Source: Symsagittifera roscoffensis
Taxonomy: Eukaryota; Xenacoelomorpha; Acoela; Convolutidae
Length of the DNA: 64,000 nt
Direction: 5' to 3'
NCBI RefSeq assembly: GCF_963678635.1
Contig: NC_087069.1
Coordinates: 27,208,303-27,272,302, forward strand
Shown here in pieces: positions 32,941-48,010 of this stretch (the stretch's first letter is position 1; each line of letters starts with the position of its first letter). Both the position numbers and the translations under genes were made by a program. A model generated the notes under the pieces. It was not told where the DNA came from. It did not search any database and saw nothing but the letters and a program-made list of their open reading frames with translations.

Positions 32941-33147
32941 TTTTGCTGGCTGAATAATAAATAAGCGGATCGAAAATAAGCCCATAAAAAATGTAGCAAC
33001 GTTTTTGTTTAGGTTTTTGAATATTTTATTTATTGTTGAATGTAGCACGAATCTCTAAATAACCGTCAAGTTTGAATAATGAGTTTTTTTAAAAAATAAT
33101 AACGCTTTGCTCAGTTTCATTTTCACACCTTTAGTCCCGATAATTTA

Positions 33148-33570
33148 AACAGCGATTCCGTGTTTCAATATGTTTCCGTTTTCAACTCAGTAACTTCGCC
33201 ACAAAATTTAAGCTTATCTCTTAGAGACTAAGTTTGGCTTTGGCTTAAAAAGTATCTGAAACTTCTTCGCCAATGGTCAAAACAGAGAACGTTCCAAAAA
33301 ATATATCTTTATCTACATATGAAACATACATACATTTCGGTTATTTACATTTGTTGAGCCCATTCGTTTCAAAAAACAAATTCAAGGTAGACAGTCTATA
33401 AGTCGATGGCAAACTTTGACGCACGAGAGTTCTCGATAAAGTTAACATTCGACAATCTACTAAACTAGTGCGCCTTTCCCATTATGAAGCCAATTTCAAT
33501 GTGGAGTGTCTATAATTCGATGTTGTTTTTTGAGCCTCGACAATTCTCTTTGAGTAAATACTCTTCTAAG
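33148..33570. other. Intergenic, local duplication
   Basis: Between the Tc1 relic and the SAMD15-like stop there is an imperfect duplication: CGACAAT...TACTAAACTAGTGCGCCTTTCCCATTATGAAG near 33450-33490 resembles 33537-33597, which contains the last coding bases of the gene. No other feature is seen. Confidence 0.4.
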
Positions 33571-36410
<2,840 letters not shown>

Positions 36411-36940
36411 TTATAGTCAATTTTACTAGAACTATTTTGATCTATTATTATAACCAACATATACCTGAAACATTATAACCATGAAAAATGGTATTATTGA
36501 CTTTAAGGTGATAAAAATCAACTAAATTTAAGACACGTGGGACTGGATGGACCCATAGATGCATGCGCTTTTTCTGTTAAAAAAATAATTTAGCTCATAT
36601 TTCTTTTGTTCAAAGGCGTGAGTATACATTCGCGTATTCTGGGCGCCTATTTTCATTCTAAATTACTACCTGCTACCCTTTGAAGCGATTTTTCAGCATC
36701 CATTTTCGGCTGATAGACTTTTAGAATTTTCCATTATGTTGCTGCTATCGGTACTCAAAATTCAGGGGCATAAGTGCGCGTCAAACAAACAGACCTTTGT
36801 ATAAACCATTCATGTTGTATCAAAGTTGTATAAACCATTCTCTCAAAGCATTTGCCAGTTCCATTAGAGTTTTCGGTTCAATTCGGTTTAAAAAAACAAA
36901 TGGCAAGTTGAAGATTTTTCGGAGTTAAAAAAATTGTCAG
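36411..36940. other. Upstream of the SAMD15-like gene
   Basis: This should hold the promoter of the minus-strand gene. No TATA box or other clear motif could be assigned. It is AT-rich with no ORF. Confidence 0.3.
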
Positions 36941-36944
36941 CAAT

Positions 36945-38240
36945 GCTGCCTATAGGAGATGCTGCGTATTGTTCCGAACATTGAAAATGGGGAGGAACTT
37001 TGTATTCGGGTGTTCTTGTTTTTTTGCTTTTGTTTTCCACGCAAAGCCAGGTACCAATACTCATCGGGCTGGATTGAGTGATACATCATATTTAAGCCCT
37101 TTGTCGTGATTCGAACCACATTAAAACATCTCAAACTTCTTATAGGGTCGAGAAAAACCGATTTGAAGTGTTTGATTTTTTAGTCTAAATTCGAGCAAAT
37201 GATGCGCGCGAGCAGGCTTAGTGGCTTATTTTTGCTTTTGCTTACTTCAGGCCGTGAAAACTTAGGTTTCTATAAGTTACGTTTTTTTGGAGTTTTTTAA
37301 CGCCGTTAAGAAATTAAAAACTTCGAACATTCAAAAAACTTTTGCAAAAAAAATTTGAAATTTAGAATTTTTTTTTTGATATATTTTTTTTGTATCTTGG
37401 TCATTTATCTGCAACTTATGCCTTTTACTATGACTTTCCAATATTCCTAAGTTTTAATTTTTTCTTCAGATCGAGCGAACAATTTTTGTCTCAGTTCGAG
37501 CGAACAAAGCAACCGAACAGTCTTTTTATTTTCCTTACAAATAAGCTACAATAAATCATAATCGGACTGGGTTGAGTGATAAAACATACTAAAACTCTTT
37601 CAGCTAGGATTCGAACATCAAAATTTTTTTCCCGGTGTCGAGAAAAACCGGTTTGAAATTTCTGATTTTTTGTCTAATTTCGAGCGAGGGAGCAGGCTTA
37701 CATTAGCTTATTTATGCTTAATTTACGCCTTAAAAATCAAGTTTTACTCTGATGAAAATAGTTTTTGGAGTTCTTAGCTTTATTTTAGGAATCAAAATAG
37801 TTTTTTAATTTGTGGAAAACCTGTTTAAAATTTTTGATTTTTGGTCTAATTTTGAGCTAATAAGGTGATCGTATATGCTTACAACAGCTTATTCAAGCTT
37901 AATTTCAGCCTTGAAAATTAGTTTTGTCCGAGTAAGGGTAGTTTCTGAAGTTTTCAGCGCAATTTTGGGAATAAGAAGCTTGTGAAAATTTTCATGTGAA
38001 ATTTTAAAAATATATATTTTGTTTTGTTTTTCTAGTCATTTTTCTTCAAAAACTGTTTCCCAATAGACCTATTTTCTATTTTACTATGACTCTCAAATAT
38101 GCCTAAATTTTATTTTTTTCGTTCAGTTTTTTATTATAACCTGCAGAAAAAAAACGACACCAAGTTGTAAAATTTTTTTTTTGTATATTTAAGACTGTGG
38201 TCGGAACACTCTGTGCTACTTGCACAGTAACCGGCTATCC
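36945..38240 (+). repeat. Dispersed repeat R1, copy b, with internal module repeats
   Basis: It starts with ATTGTTCCGAACATTGAAAATGG and GAGGAACTTTGTATTCGGGTG. The module GGTGTCGAGAAAAACCG(G/A)TTTGAA, then TCTAA(T/A)TTCGAGC, then GCTTA, occurs in three diverged copies (about 37145, 37635, 37815). It ends with TGTGCTACTTGCACAGTAACCGGCTAT, as in copy a. Confidence 0.62.
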
Positions 38241-40041
38241 TGGTTTATTTTTGTGATCACGGCAGAAACTGCATTTTTAATAATCGTGGCAATATGTGCA
38301 GTACAGTACCGAACAATCTATCTGTTAAATTTCGCGCAGATGTCAAACCGAGAAACTTCGGTTATTGAATTCGGCTTCGGTCCGGTTATTAATCAAAAGG
38401 TTACATCAATTCCTGCTCTAAGATTCTGAGAGAGCTACAAAAAGCAAACTAGATTGCTTGAAAAGCTGATAAATTCATCAAACCCTCTTCTCCCTTTGAT
38501 GTCCGATCGCTCTACTTAGTGAGAAGGAATTTTTGACTATCGTGTTTTTCCAAATTTAACGAATCTCTAATAACGCGTGTAGCGTCAGATAAAAGCCTTT
38601 CAAGCCGTCTTTATAATTCCAAACACATTTCCTAAAAAGTTCGTTGGTCTTGAAAAACAGCCTTGAATAGTTCCGCGTTTTCTTTCAGGCAATGAATGCG
38701 AAAAGGTTTAGAAGATTGGCCTCAATCTGGTTTCATTAAATTTTTTCAAAGATTTTTTTTCAACTTCGTGACCAAATTCTAGAAACGTACTTTGAATCAA
38801 CTCCCCAAGAAAAAGGCTAACTCAATCAACGGCAACCATTTCTGTGGTCGAAAAATTGCGTGCTAGTTGCACATAAACTGAACCTGCAACTTCTGCGGGC
38901 TATACTTTTGAATTAGCACATTAAGGTTTCGCTACATCTCATGAACAAAATTATCACGGAGGGAAAGTTAATTGCGGAAAATTGAAAAATAGCACCTATT
39001 ATCATAATACATTTGAATTTCGGCCAGCTAAGGTGATGCAATGCACTTCGACGACAACTCATATTGCATCCGATGTCCATGCAATCAAGCCACAGAAGTT
39101 AGCGAAAAAGAAAAACATATAAGATTACAAATTATGCAGATTTGACGCAAATTTCCAAGATCAACTTAACTGAATTAATCATTCAGGTAGTTTTTAGAAG
39201 ATATCAGTTTCTTAAAACATTTCGTTTGGATAAAGAATGAGAAAATTTTTTCCAATCAAACCTTTTCATGGAAATTTCCATTTATGAGTCAAATGATCAA
39301 AAGTTTGATCACTTGATTATGAGTTGATCAAAACTTCATTTTACAGCTATTTACCGATCTTTTGATTTCTATTTTTTAAGTTAAATCATTTCATGTGACA
39401 CGCGATTTATTTCAATATATAATTTAGTACAAAAACTGCAAGCTATTTGTTACAATTCAATTCAAGCTCATTACCATTCAAAGTACAAAAGATGATAAAA
39501 AGAATAACTTTCACTGATAATCTAGGGCATATTGTTCATTAATTTAGTACACAAGTTTCAATTTAATTTAGTAACAAAAGTTAAGTTACAGATACAAAGC
39601 ATGTTTTCAGGAACCTATGGAACAAATTAAGTAACTCGATTTTCAGCATAAGAGCGAATTACAAATACATCTGGTTTTTATTACCGTAACCCGGTAAATT
39701 GTTGGAAATGAAAGGCGTCAGACATAGCTAAATCAATGGCGAATATTAATTCCCCGTAAAAGCACAGCAATTTCTTACCAAGAAATGTTGTAGAACTTCC
39801 AGTTAAATTTTGACTACTTATATAATTATTTTCAGAGGAAACAAGCCTTGGGCTTTTAAATAAGTTCAGTGGCAACTCTACAACTGATTATCTAGGTCGA
39901 CAAACTTTTATTCGTTAATTTCTAAACTACATAAACATTTTGTATTTTTATCATCGCGCTACGATTTCGAAAAGTGATAGAAATATAGACAAATTTGAAT
40001 ATAAATGTGCATTCGTGGTAACAATTTAAAGACAACTTTCG
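38241..40041. other. Intergenic, 3' flank of the DOK-like gene
   Basis: I see no gene. Short frames here have no protein character. The right part (about 39900-40041) should be the 3' untranslated region of the minus-strand DOK-like gene. AT-rich runs could serve as polyadenylation signals, but none stands out. Confidence 0.35.
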
Positions 40042-43000
40042 TCATGAATACTGGTCGCTAAAATGTCGGGGAGGCAGATTTGATTTGACGTTGTGGTGCC
40101 TCGGAACATTCAACATTTGCAGAAGACCGGGTGGCCTAGGAATATTGCACGGAAAGGGCGCTCTCGGAACTTCCGACGAGTACTGGTAACTCACCGGTTG
40201 GCAACTCGATCGTCTAGTCGGAGGCTCCGGAGGTTTCTCCTCTTCACAAGCCGGTGTAATATCATAAAAATTCTCAGTTTGAGAGTTATCTGAATCCCCA
40301 GAATGAGTTGAAGTTCGGTTGTCCGAAGAGGCTTTCGTTCGGATTATTGTACCCGAACTGTGGTCGGCGGATATATCTATATTCGAGTATAGTCCGCCAA
40401 CAGCTGCAACTTCATCTTCGCTTGAGTTCGGGGTAGAATTCATACTTCCATTACTCGCCGGGGATCCCCGAAGAGTGTTTGGAGTCCCAGACGTTGCGTT
40501 ATGCAGCTCTTCGTAATAATCTTCATTGGTTCCTCCATTTTTGACATCGTTACCGTCCGAGGAGTTCGAGGTCAGTCGATGATGCAGGACCCGACCTTCA
40601 AGATGACCCGAAGGCGTTACATTGGGATCTGAATTATCGGTTCTTAGCGAGTTCACATCATATTCGTCTTCCGAGTAAAGATTGGGTTCTTGATACAACT
40701 CTTCTTGTCCAGTTTTACTAGGCAGTGTTGGAGCTCTTGAAGGTTGACTTGGTTTTCCAGTACTTGCTATACTAGCAGGTCGGTTATTTGGAATCGGACT
40801 CTCGTTATTATTAGTTTGTTTCTTTAAGTCATCGACTTTAGAGTATAAGTTATCGTCGACTGAAGACGGGTTTATATTTCCATTCATGATATCATGACTA
40901 GGTTTCTCAGGGGGTGGATTCAAGGGCGGCGTGTGAACGGATTGCTGGCTTCCTTTTGAGGGCCCTGTAGTCGCAATTTTATGCCTGTTCACACATTCTC
41001 TGATGACCTTGGGAATATTTGTATATTGGTCTGAGTAAAACTCAAACAATCCCGCGTAACCTACACATCGCCGTCCCGCTTCAAACCTGAACACTTTCTG
41101 TTTATTTATAGCTCCAAATCTACGAATGAATTCCAGTTTCCATTCAAAAATAGCTGCTCTTGTTTCATAATTTCGGAGGGTAAGGCCGTCGTGTTTCACT
41201 TCCAAAGCGTATGGGCCTTGTAGGTTACACGCTCTGGCTGATTCGGTGTCTTTGATTGTAACTTTAAAAATGCAGCCTATGTCATGGTCGTATTCGCTTG
41301 AGGGTGTGTAGATTTCGTTCTCTTGACTGTCGTCCACGCTTTGATAAAGGTCTACGCTTCCTGCTTTGGAGAGATTTGAGGAGTTACCACTGCCTCCGCT
41401 ACAGTACTCAACCTAAAGTCAATCGATTCTGATAACAGCGTTGGTTTAAAATCAAGTAGCAAGGACAACCGGTTTCTTAAAAAACTACAATGAAAATTTG
41501 CAGTAATTTTTTTAAAATTTGTGATGTTCGCAAGATAGCGCTTAAAAGCTTTGAAAACCTATTTTATTAAATTTTTCAGGACTTGAATAAAAGGTTAGAA
41601 GTTAGACGAAAAGTAAAAAATTAGATCACTCAACCCAGTCCGAAGATTTTATGACTAATTGTGGCATATGAATTTGCGAGGAAAACAAAAAAAGAAAAAC
41701 AAGGAGAGCCGGTTGCTGTGCAAGTAGCACAGAATGTTCCAACCATACACTTAAAATAAAACAAGTTTTACTTTTTTCAAATTAGTGTCGTTTTTGGGCG
41801 GGGCGTGAAAGCCTAAAACTCAGGAATTTTTGACAATCACGAAGAAAAAGGCAAATTAAGTATCAACTTTATCAAAGAAAAACAAACAAAAAGCATTTAA
41901 ACATTCAATAAAATATCTTTTTTTTTTAATTGTTGAAATTTTTTTCCAAGGCCGAGCTGAAAAAAAAAATTACAAGAAAAAAACTAAACTTTCATGACTT
42001 ATCCTCCAGTAAAAAAAAATATGCTCGCTTGTTTTACTCGCTCAAAATTTATCAAAAACACTGATAACCAATTTTCTCGACACTAAGAAACCTTTTTGAA
42101 ATTTTTTTTAAATATTGTTCAAATCGGGGCTGGAAGAGCTTTAATATGATATATCACTCTTACCATTTCAACAATTATTTTTTTTTCTTTTCTTGGTTGA
42201 AAAACAAAACAAGCCTTCTCACTGGATTTTCTCGCTCGAAATTAGACAAAAAATTAAAAACTTTCAACCTGTTTTTCTCGATAATACACTAAAGGACAGA
42301 ATTAAATGCAAGTTTTCACTCCCTAATTGCCTGTTTCCAATGTCCATTTTGGACAACGATTCCTTCGAAATCCAGTTAAACTTTTACGTAGATCAAAAGC
42401 AAATCATCGGAGCTACCATAAGAAAATATCAATATTTAATTTCAAAGACTTGCCAGTGTAACCCGGGTCTAAAAATGCCAGATTTCTTCATCTGTACTAA
42501 GTTTTTCAATCCGCGTGAAAAAGTAAGCAACAGCCGAATTAAGCGAAATTTTAACACTGATCATTTCAATTTTCTCGCTGGAAAATTTACACGTCGCATA
42601 TCAATTATTTATCCTGCTTATTCGAGAAAGTTCACTCCAATGCAAAAATTAGTGCAGATGAAGAAATCTGTCACTTTCAGACCCGGATTACTTTGGTAAA
42701 TCTTTGAAATCAAATATTGATATTTTCAGAGATGGTTTCATGATTTGCTCTTGGTCTATGTGAAAGTTTTACTGAATTATGAAGGAAATGTTGTCCAAAA
42801 TGGTCATTGAAAAGAAGCATTTTAGAGAGAAAAAAAGCTGAATTCGCGTTTAATTTAGTCCACTAGTATAGGACAAGTTTTGAAAAAATTTTTTATGTCT
42901 TTCGAATCACGACTGAGAGTGCTTTACTATTATATATCACTCGACACATTCACATTATTATTTGTGGTACCTGATTTTGCGTGACAAAAAATGGGGAAAA

Positions 43001-44453
43001 AAACTAAATAAAACCCATCCCAAACAAAGTTCCTCTCCATTTTGCAAATGGTCGTAAAAACTACATTACACCCGAATACAAAGTTCCTCTGAATTTTCAA
43101 TGGTAGGAACAAAAAGTACCCATTTTTTCTCAGCTAAATTTCTAACGTAGAGTCAATGAAAATATTCGACTAATGAAAACGTAATGTACACAAATATTAA
43201 ATTTCTTATCCGAGTTTCGGTAACATTCAGCCGTTTCCTATACAAAATGAAAACTAAGATCACTTACTGCCTCTGGCTGTTCGTAGACATTTTCTGAAGT
43301 AGCAACAGTGAGAGGCTGAGAGAGTATTTCCCTGTCATTTCCCCAACATGTGGTCTTAATACATTGAAGCCATTCGTCCAACTCCCCGTCAAGGTCCGAG
43401 GAATCTTTGATTGCAAGTTGAAGTGTACGCTAAAAAATTATTAATGTCGCCGAGCTATCATTTGCAACAGATAATAGAGCGGAGAATCTTAATAACAATT
43501 AATAAAGAATATGCTTTGACTATTGAATTAGTCTTTTATACGCGGATTGCAATTTTTTTGTGAAAAACGGTAATTGAACAAAAAAGGCTCCCGTCTCGAA
43601 TACTAACTTCATCTGAGAGAGTGAGAAGAATAACAGTCTTGTAAACTTTATCGAAAATCATTCTCGCACTGATGAGACCATGTAAAGAAAGACTCTTGTA
43701 GACATCGTTCTTCTTCAGACACCTGTAGTCCAGTCGCTCAAAGCCGTCATCAGATCTTTTGAATATCTTGACACTCTTTTTCCTCCAAGCCTGAGAATAA
43801 AAACATTTACGTTCAGCGCCAGCAATTAGTAAAACATTTTCAAAACTATTCTCACCATTTTAAACAGTATTTTTTCTCAGTTTCAAAAAGGCAAAAAAGG
43901 ATGTGAAACGGCTGTTCACGCCGTTTTAAAGATTCGCCATCATTTACTTAGTGAGACCAGTTCAGACGCTAAAATAGACTCGCATTCAAAATTTTAACTT
44001 CTGCAATTGCACTCAAAAGCATAGCCAACAGAAGGTTCGAAAACTGTAGAAGAACAAGGAAACCAAAAGAAAAATAGATTATAGCTTTACAATTTTCAAA
44101 TTTCAAAGAAAAGTTAAAGCTCTGTAAATTTCACAAACATTTTATGATTGACACTTCTTTACTAACATTAACCAAAGTTAAGGAAAAGAGATCAATGAGT
44201 AAACTTTATATTCCGCAGAGAAATTTAAAAAAAAATCCTTTTCTAAAACAGAAAATCATCACTAGGAGAGAAAGGAATCAACGTTTCATTTTTGTCAAAT
44301 GTGAAGCTTTCGTCAACAAGACATCATCAGCAAATCTGAAGTAAAAGACAACTTAGACAAAATATTTACCTTTTTATGTTGCATCCAAAGCATCAAAACG
44401 CCCGTTTTTATACAATTGGGCTCAAATTGGACTGTCTCTATTTGACTCAGCAT
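40042..44453 (-). CDS. DOK-type docking protein (PH + IRS-type PTB), four exons
   Basis: Exons are 44370-44453, 43608-43790, 43268-43429 and 40042-41412, encoding 28 + 61 + 54 + 456 = 599 residues. All introns are phase 0 with GTAAAT/CAG, GTTAGT/TAG and GTAAGT/TAG borders. Exons 1-3 form a PH domain (TGVLMLWMQHKK|AWRKK start, IFKRSDDGFERLDY centre, DEWLQCIKTTCWG end helix). Exon 4 opens with an IRS-type PTB domain (about residues 185-285: FKVTI, ALEVKHDG, RRFG, VFRFEAGRRC) and ends in a long Ser/Pro-rich tail with tyrosines in SH2-ligand-like settings (LYSKV, LYQEP, LYSED, DYYEEL, LYSNI, FYDIT). DOK proteins sit at the membrane downstream of receptor tyrosine kinases and recruit RasGAP and other SH2 proteins. 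Stop is TGA. The gene looks intact; the paralogue cannot be named. Confidence 0.93.
41700..43112 (-). repeat. Dispersed repeat R1, copy c (in DOK-like intron 3), split by a MITE
   Basis: It is inverted relative to copies a and b: GTTCCTACCATTGAAAATTCAGAGG at 43108 reading leftward, GTGATTCGAA near 42905, TCGAGAAAAACAGGTTGAAA near 42280, and CTGTGCTACTTGCACAGCAACCGGC ending near 41708. MITE copy 2 (42287-42869) interrupts it between the GTGATTCGAA and TCGAGAAAAAC blocks. Confidence 0.62.
42287..42869. mobile_element. Long-TIR MITE, family A, copy 2, nested in R1
   Basis: The ends read CACTAAAGGACAGAATTAAA and, inverted, ...TTAATTTAGTCCACTAGTA, flanked by TA at 42285-42286 and 42870-42871. Internal blocks (CCATTTTGGACAACG, TCCTTCGAAATCCAG, ACGTAGATC) match copy 1 at 25395. 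The long forward frame through it is fortuitous. Confidence 0.82.
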
Positions 44454-44605
44454 TTTCACATCACTCTGATACTTTCATAACATCGCTGAAAAGAAGAATA
44501 GGCATTATAGCAGGTCAGATCAAATAGCCCGTTTCGGACCAATTCATCAACCGACAGACAATTATATCTCGACCGCCAGACAATTTATCATTAATTTTAA
44601 ATAAG

Positions 44606-44650
44606 CAAGGACAACAGGTTACCGTGCAAGTAGCACAGAATGTTCGATCA
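44606..44650 (-). repeat. Dispersed repeat R1, terminal fragment
   Basis: The minus strand reads TTCTGTGCTACTTGCACGGTAACC, matching the R1 right end. Only the terminal about 45 bases are present. Confidence 0.5.
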
Positions 44651-44956
44651 TAGTCTTTAAAAATACAACAAACATTTTTTTTACAAGTGCCTTTTTCTGC
44701 GGATAACCCTTTAGCCTAATTGTTGCGATAATTTTATTAAATAGATGTGATATGTTTGTGCACGTTTGTCGAGCGCCCTTTTGAGGGAATTTAGACAGGT
44801 CTGTCAAGTTGGTCTCTGGTTTTAGGGAAGGAGTTCCTGGACTGGTGAATTTGATGGTGCGACGCTGACCTTCTGAGCTCGGATAAGATTGATCCTTATC
44901 ATCGAGTTTTAAAGATTTTATATTTTTCTTTAAATCAAGTTTGTAATAAACTTTTC
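44619..44956 (-). CDS. Unidentified frame upstream of the DOK-like gene
   Basis: A start-less open frame of about 110 codons with a region that reads like protein (YPSSEGQRRTIKFTSPGTPSL, LTDLSKFPQKGARQTC) and then a stretch rich in Lys and hydrophobics running into the R1 fragment. It has no ATG near its open edge. It may be an exon fragment or chance. Confidence 0.22.
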
Positions 44957-46990
44957 ATCAATAACATTCCAATCCTGTTTTTATGGGTTAATTAAGTCCA
45001 CTTGTGATTAGTCAAATTCCTTTTTTTAACCTAACACCGCACCGTCAAGTTGAGGGAAAACAACAATGAGTGTACAAGCAAAGACTGCTAGAAAACCTTC
45101 GGTAGTTTTAAGCTGGATTAGATTTGATTGTTTTTCTTATTGGTATCAAATCAGTTGTGTACATATAACACTTAGCGAATTTAAGAAGTTCCAACGGTTT
45201 CAATGTCCTAACTCTCAGCGAGTTTAAGAAGATCCAACGATTTCAATGTCTTATGTGTAATAATTTGAAATCTGTCAAAAATACTTCAATTGATAATGAC
45301 TTAGTGCTGGATAGTTATTTAAAGACAGCCATTTCTGATGTTCGACTACTCAAGAAAATCCTAAGGACTCGCGTGTTTTATTGACAGAAAGTCTTTTGAA
45401 TAAAGTAAATATTTCTACAAGGCAGAGAATATTAATTTTTGGCTGGTTTTTCCGACGTCTTTTTTGTTTTTTTTTTCTTGAGCAAACCAAAGGAAAGGGT
45501 GGCAAAAAAACGACAACTCTGAGATCTACTAAGCGAAAACTCAAACTTTACTGCCTAAATTTCTAACAACAGATCTTGAGCAGAGAATATTAAGCCAATC
45601 AGCAGCGAGCTCAATAAAGGGAGGAATAAGGCTGGCTGCTTCAGATGACCAAAATCGCTTTTTTTCTACTCCTAACTACAAGAAAAGGGGTATCCAAACA
45701 CCCACCAGCTGATATAAATGCCACGAAACCGGAAAATTTCGATAGCCTTTTTGTCACTAAGTTCGACTTGTTCAATGCAGGTATGTTGTTTACAAATGAC
45801 TCCTGAGCCGGCCCGGGGACAAAATTATTCCACAAGTTTTTGAAAACCTAATTAGTAAATCAAACAGCATAATGGGCTCCATTTCTTGAAATCACTTATT
45901 AAGCTCCGAAAGCTTATGCGTGAAACTAAAGATACCGAACCGCTAAAAAGTTTCATTTTTCAAACAAAACTTATCGCTCTCATAAAAACAGATAAAGGTT
46001 TGCGACCGGCAAACTAGATTTGTGACCGGCAAATTAGAAAGAGGTTTCTGACCAGTCCATCAGCAACACTCTCAGACGGATCGCGTCTAAATTAGCGGAG
46101 AGCAAGAATCTCCAAGATTGACAAAACCTTTATGAGAGTTTTCAAATAGGATGTGGTACTTGAAGAGGAGTTGAAATTGCTGCAAATTCCTTTAGAAAAT
46201 TGATAGAGCGTGATGACAACCCGAAATATTCAAATTCACTTAAATTATTGTTTATTTATGTATTCAATTTGCTTGAAAAGGAACTATGCTGAATCACGTT
46301 TTTTCGAAACTGTACAAATATACTCATTGAGCCTGCAGTAAACCAAGTAACGTTTTTTATGAAAATTCATCATTAGGTCGGATGAGGGAGCAGAACAAGT
46401 TGATCCGAGGCTCCACCGTTTTTGCTGAAAAATAGAGACGCTAGTAAAAAAAAGAAGCCAAAATGAATGTTTGGTAGTTAGATGATGGAAATCTAACCGA
46501 CGACTACAAGATTGCTCCGAGACCTTAAAGACTGTTTGAAATCGGAAAAAAAACTATGGCAAAGGCTAAATATAAAAAAATGGGAGCTATCTTTTTTAGG
46601 ACAGACCCCAAGTACGCAGCAATATACAAGTATAGATCAATTTCGAAAAAAAACGTCCAAAAACAAAAATCAAATCTTAGGATGAACTAGTAGAATAAAC
46701 GAAGGAAGATCAATAATCTGAAAAATAGAGAGATTTATTTAGCGAAGAATGTTTTTGAAACAATAGCTTTTGAAAGCCAGGTACCACAAGTCCAGGCACT
46801 GAAATTTTTCGAATTAAGCTTGGCAAGAACTTGAGCATGAGTTCAGAGGAACCCAAAGTAGGTACTTTTATTAAGCAGAGAGTCTCCCTCAAATTACAGG
46901 TTGCGAACGTTGCCTGTGTACTCAGTATTACTTATGATCGAAAAAAATTCATTTTCAGAGCCAACAGATTAGAGCCAGCTTTGTATAAGG
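44957..46990. other. Intergenic, mostly featureless
   Basis: No gene is firmly supported apart from a possible exon at 45645-45780. Two related short strings (GCAGAGAATATTAA near 45422 and 45581; GGCAAACTAGATTTGTGACCGGCAAATTAGA near 46007) hint at small local duplications. Confidence 0.35.
45645..45780 (+). CDS. Possible first or internal exon
   Basis: A short frame starting MTKIAFFLLLTT, signal-peptide-like, runs 45 codons (KPENFDSLFVTKFDLFNAG) to a GTATGT donor at 45781. It is preceded by an acceptor-like GCTGCTTCAG. No partner exon was found. It is kept only because the codons read like protein and both borders fit splice sites. Confidence 0.22.
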
Positions 46991-47006
46991 TAATGATATA
47001 CTCGTA

Positions 47007-48010
47007 GCCTCATATAAGGTCGTAAAGAACAATCTCAAAGCTGTTCCGTCCGACAAAGGCACTGGTTTCTGCATTTTGAGAAGCACTGACTACCATGAGA
47101 AACTATATGCTGTCACTTCCGGTCACCAGTTTACTGAAGTGAGGACGCCTGATGGCAGTGCTGAAAACAAAAATGAAGTCTAAGCGAGCGTTGCAGCGGC
47201 TTCATCGCAATGGCAAAATCTCTTGTAAGGTTTTGCGGAAGATACGAAGCGTTTAGCGCTCAAACTGCTTGGTTGTATGGGACCTGTTTTTTCACTCCCA
47301 GGAAGCGTGTATGAGAATATCATCAATTCCGTTTCTCGGTTTCTTGAGAATATCGATGAAGCCAAGATTGGATGGAGATGAGGTGCTGATTTCTTTCGAC
47401 GTTAAAAGCCTGTACACCAACGTTCCAGTCGACGAGTTTATTGCAGGGAATTCAAACATTGGATTTTAAAGTTTGAGTTTGAGTAAATTCTGTTTGAGTT
47501 TGATGTTTGAGTTTGACTCAAACAGTGAAATGATGTTTGAGTTTGAATTTTTTATGTTGACACTCAATTTTCATGTCTTTAACCTTGGCATGACATACAC
47601 CGTTTTTTGCGTAGATTCTATTGAAAATGACCAAATTGCATTTAAACCAAAACAACAAAAATCTACCATTTATTGGCAATTAACAGTAACAATTAGCAAC
47701 AGTAGCAATTAACAAGTAACAGAAGTAAATCAGTTAAAGAGATTTATTTTTAACCGATTATTCGACTCCGATTCGAAATGCCTGATAGTAATAGAATGTC
47801 AAAGATCCACGGAATTAAAAAATAATGCGCGATTTTCTTACGGAAAAAATCCTACACAAAAACAGGCAGGGTTTGAGTTTGATGTTTGAGAATATAGACG
47901 TCTACAGTTTGAGTTTGAGTTTGAAAGGAATAGTTTGAGTTTGATGTTTGACTGTTTGAGTTTGAGTTTGAACTCCCTGGTTTATTGCGATGACTGCAAA
48001 GTTCGACAAA
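47007..48010 (+). pseudogene. Penelope-like element RT relic (PLE1), split by a hAT MITE
   Basis: Readable pieces in changing frames are VPSDKGTGFCILRSTDYHEKL, GPVFSLPGSVYENI and ISFDVKSLYTNVPVDEF. These match, in order, the equivalents in the better-preserved copy that follows (FDKGVGFCVMKK, LSLPGSSYEHL, ISLDVKSLYTNVP). SLYTNVP is a hallmark of Penelope-like and related RTs. Several stops and frameshifts make it a relic. The hAT-type MITE at 47444-47979 splits it within the codons after VDEF. The right end is uncertain (about 47988-48015), where PLE2 begins. Confidence 0.75.
47444..47979. mobile_element. hAT-type MITE with GTTTGA minisatellite-like ends
   Basis: Termini CAGGGAATTCAAAC and GTTTGAACTCCCTG are inverted repeats with one mismatch. 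They are flanked by a perfect 8-bp duplication GTTTATTG (47436-47443 and 47980-47987). An 8-bp duplication and CAGGG-type ends are characteristic of hAT. Sub-terminal regions consist of many GTTTGAGTTTGA(T) units on both sides. It is 536 bp and non-coding. Confidence 0.88.

Larger units (their letters stand above)
32078..33147 (-). mobile_element. Tc1/mariner-type transposon relic
   Basis: Terminal inverted repeats (AATTATCCGGACTAAG then AAGGTGTGAAAA on the left, their complement on the right with small indels) are flanked by TA at 32078-32079 and 33146-33147, the Tc1/mariner target duplication. The interior encodes a broken transposase on the minus strand and a (CATA)n tract. Length is about 1.07 kb. 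Confidence 0.85.

Noticed and set aside
42193-42699. 168-codon forward frame in the DOK-like intron
   Set aside because: It runs across the end of repeat R1 into MITE copy 2; the equivalent frame is not open in copy 1, so it is fortuitous.
47460-47975. Possible CRISPR-like or tandem-repeat locus of GTTTGA units
   Set aside because: Units are contiguous short repeats at the ends of a hAT-type MITE, with no unique spacers.
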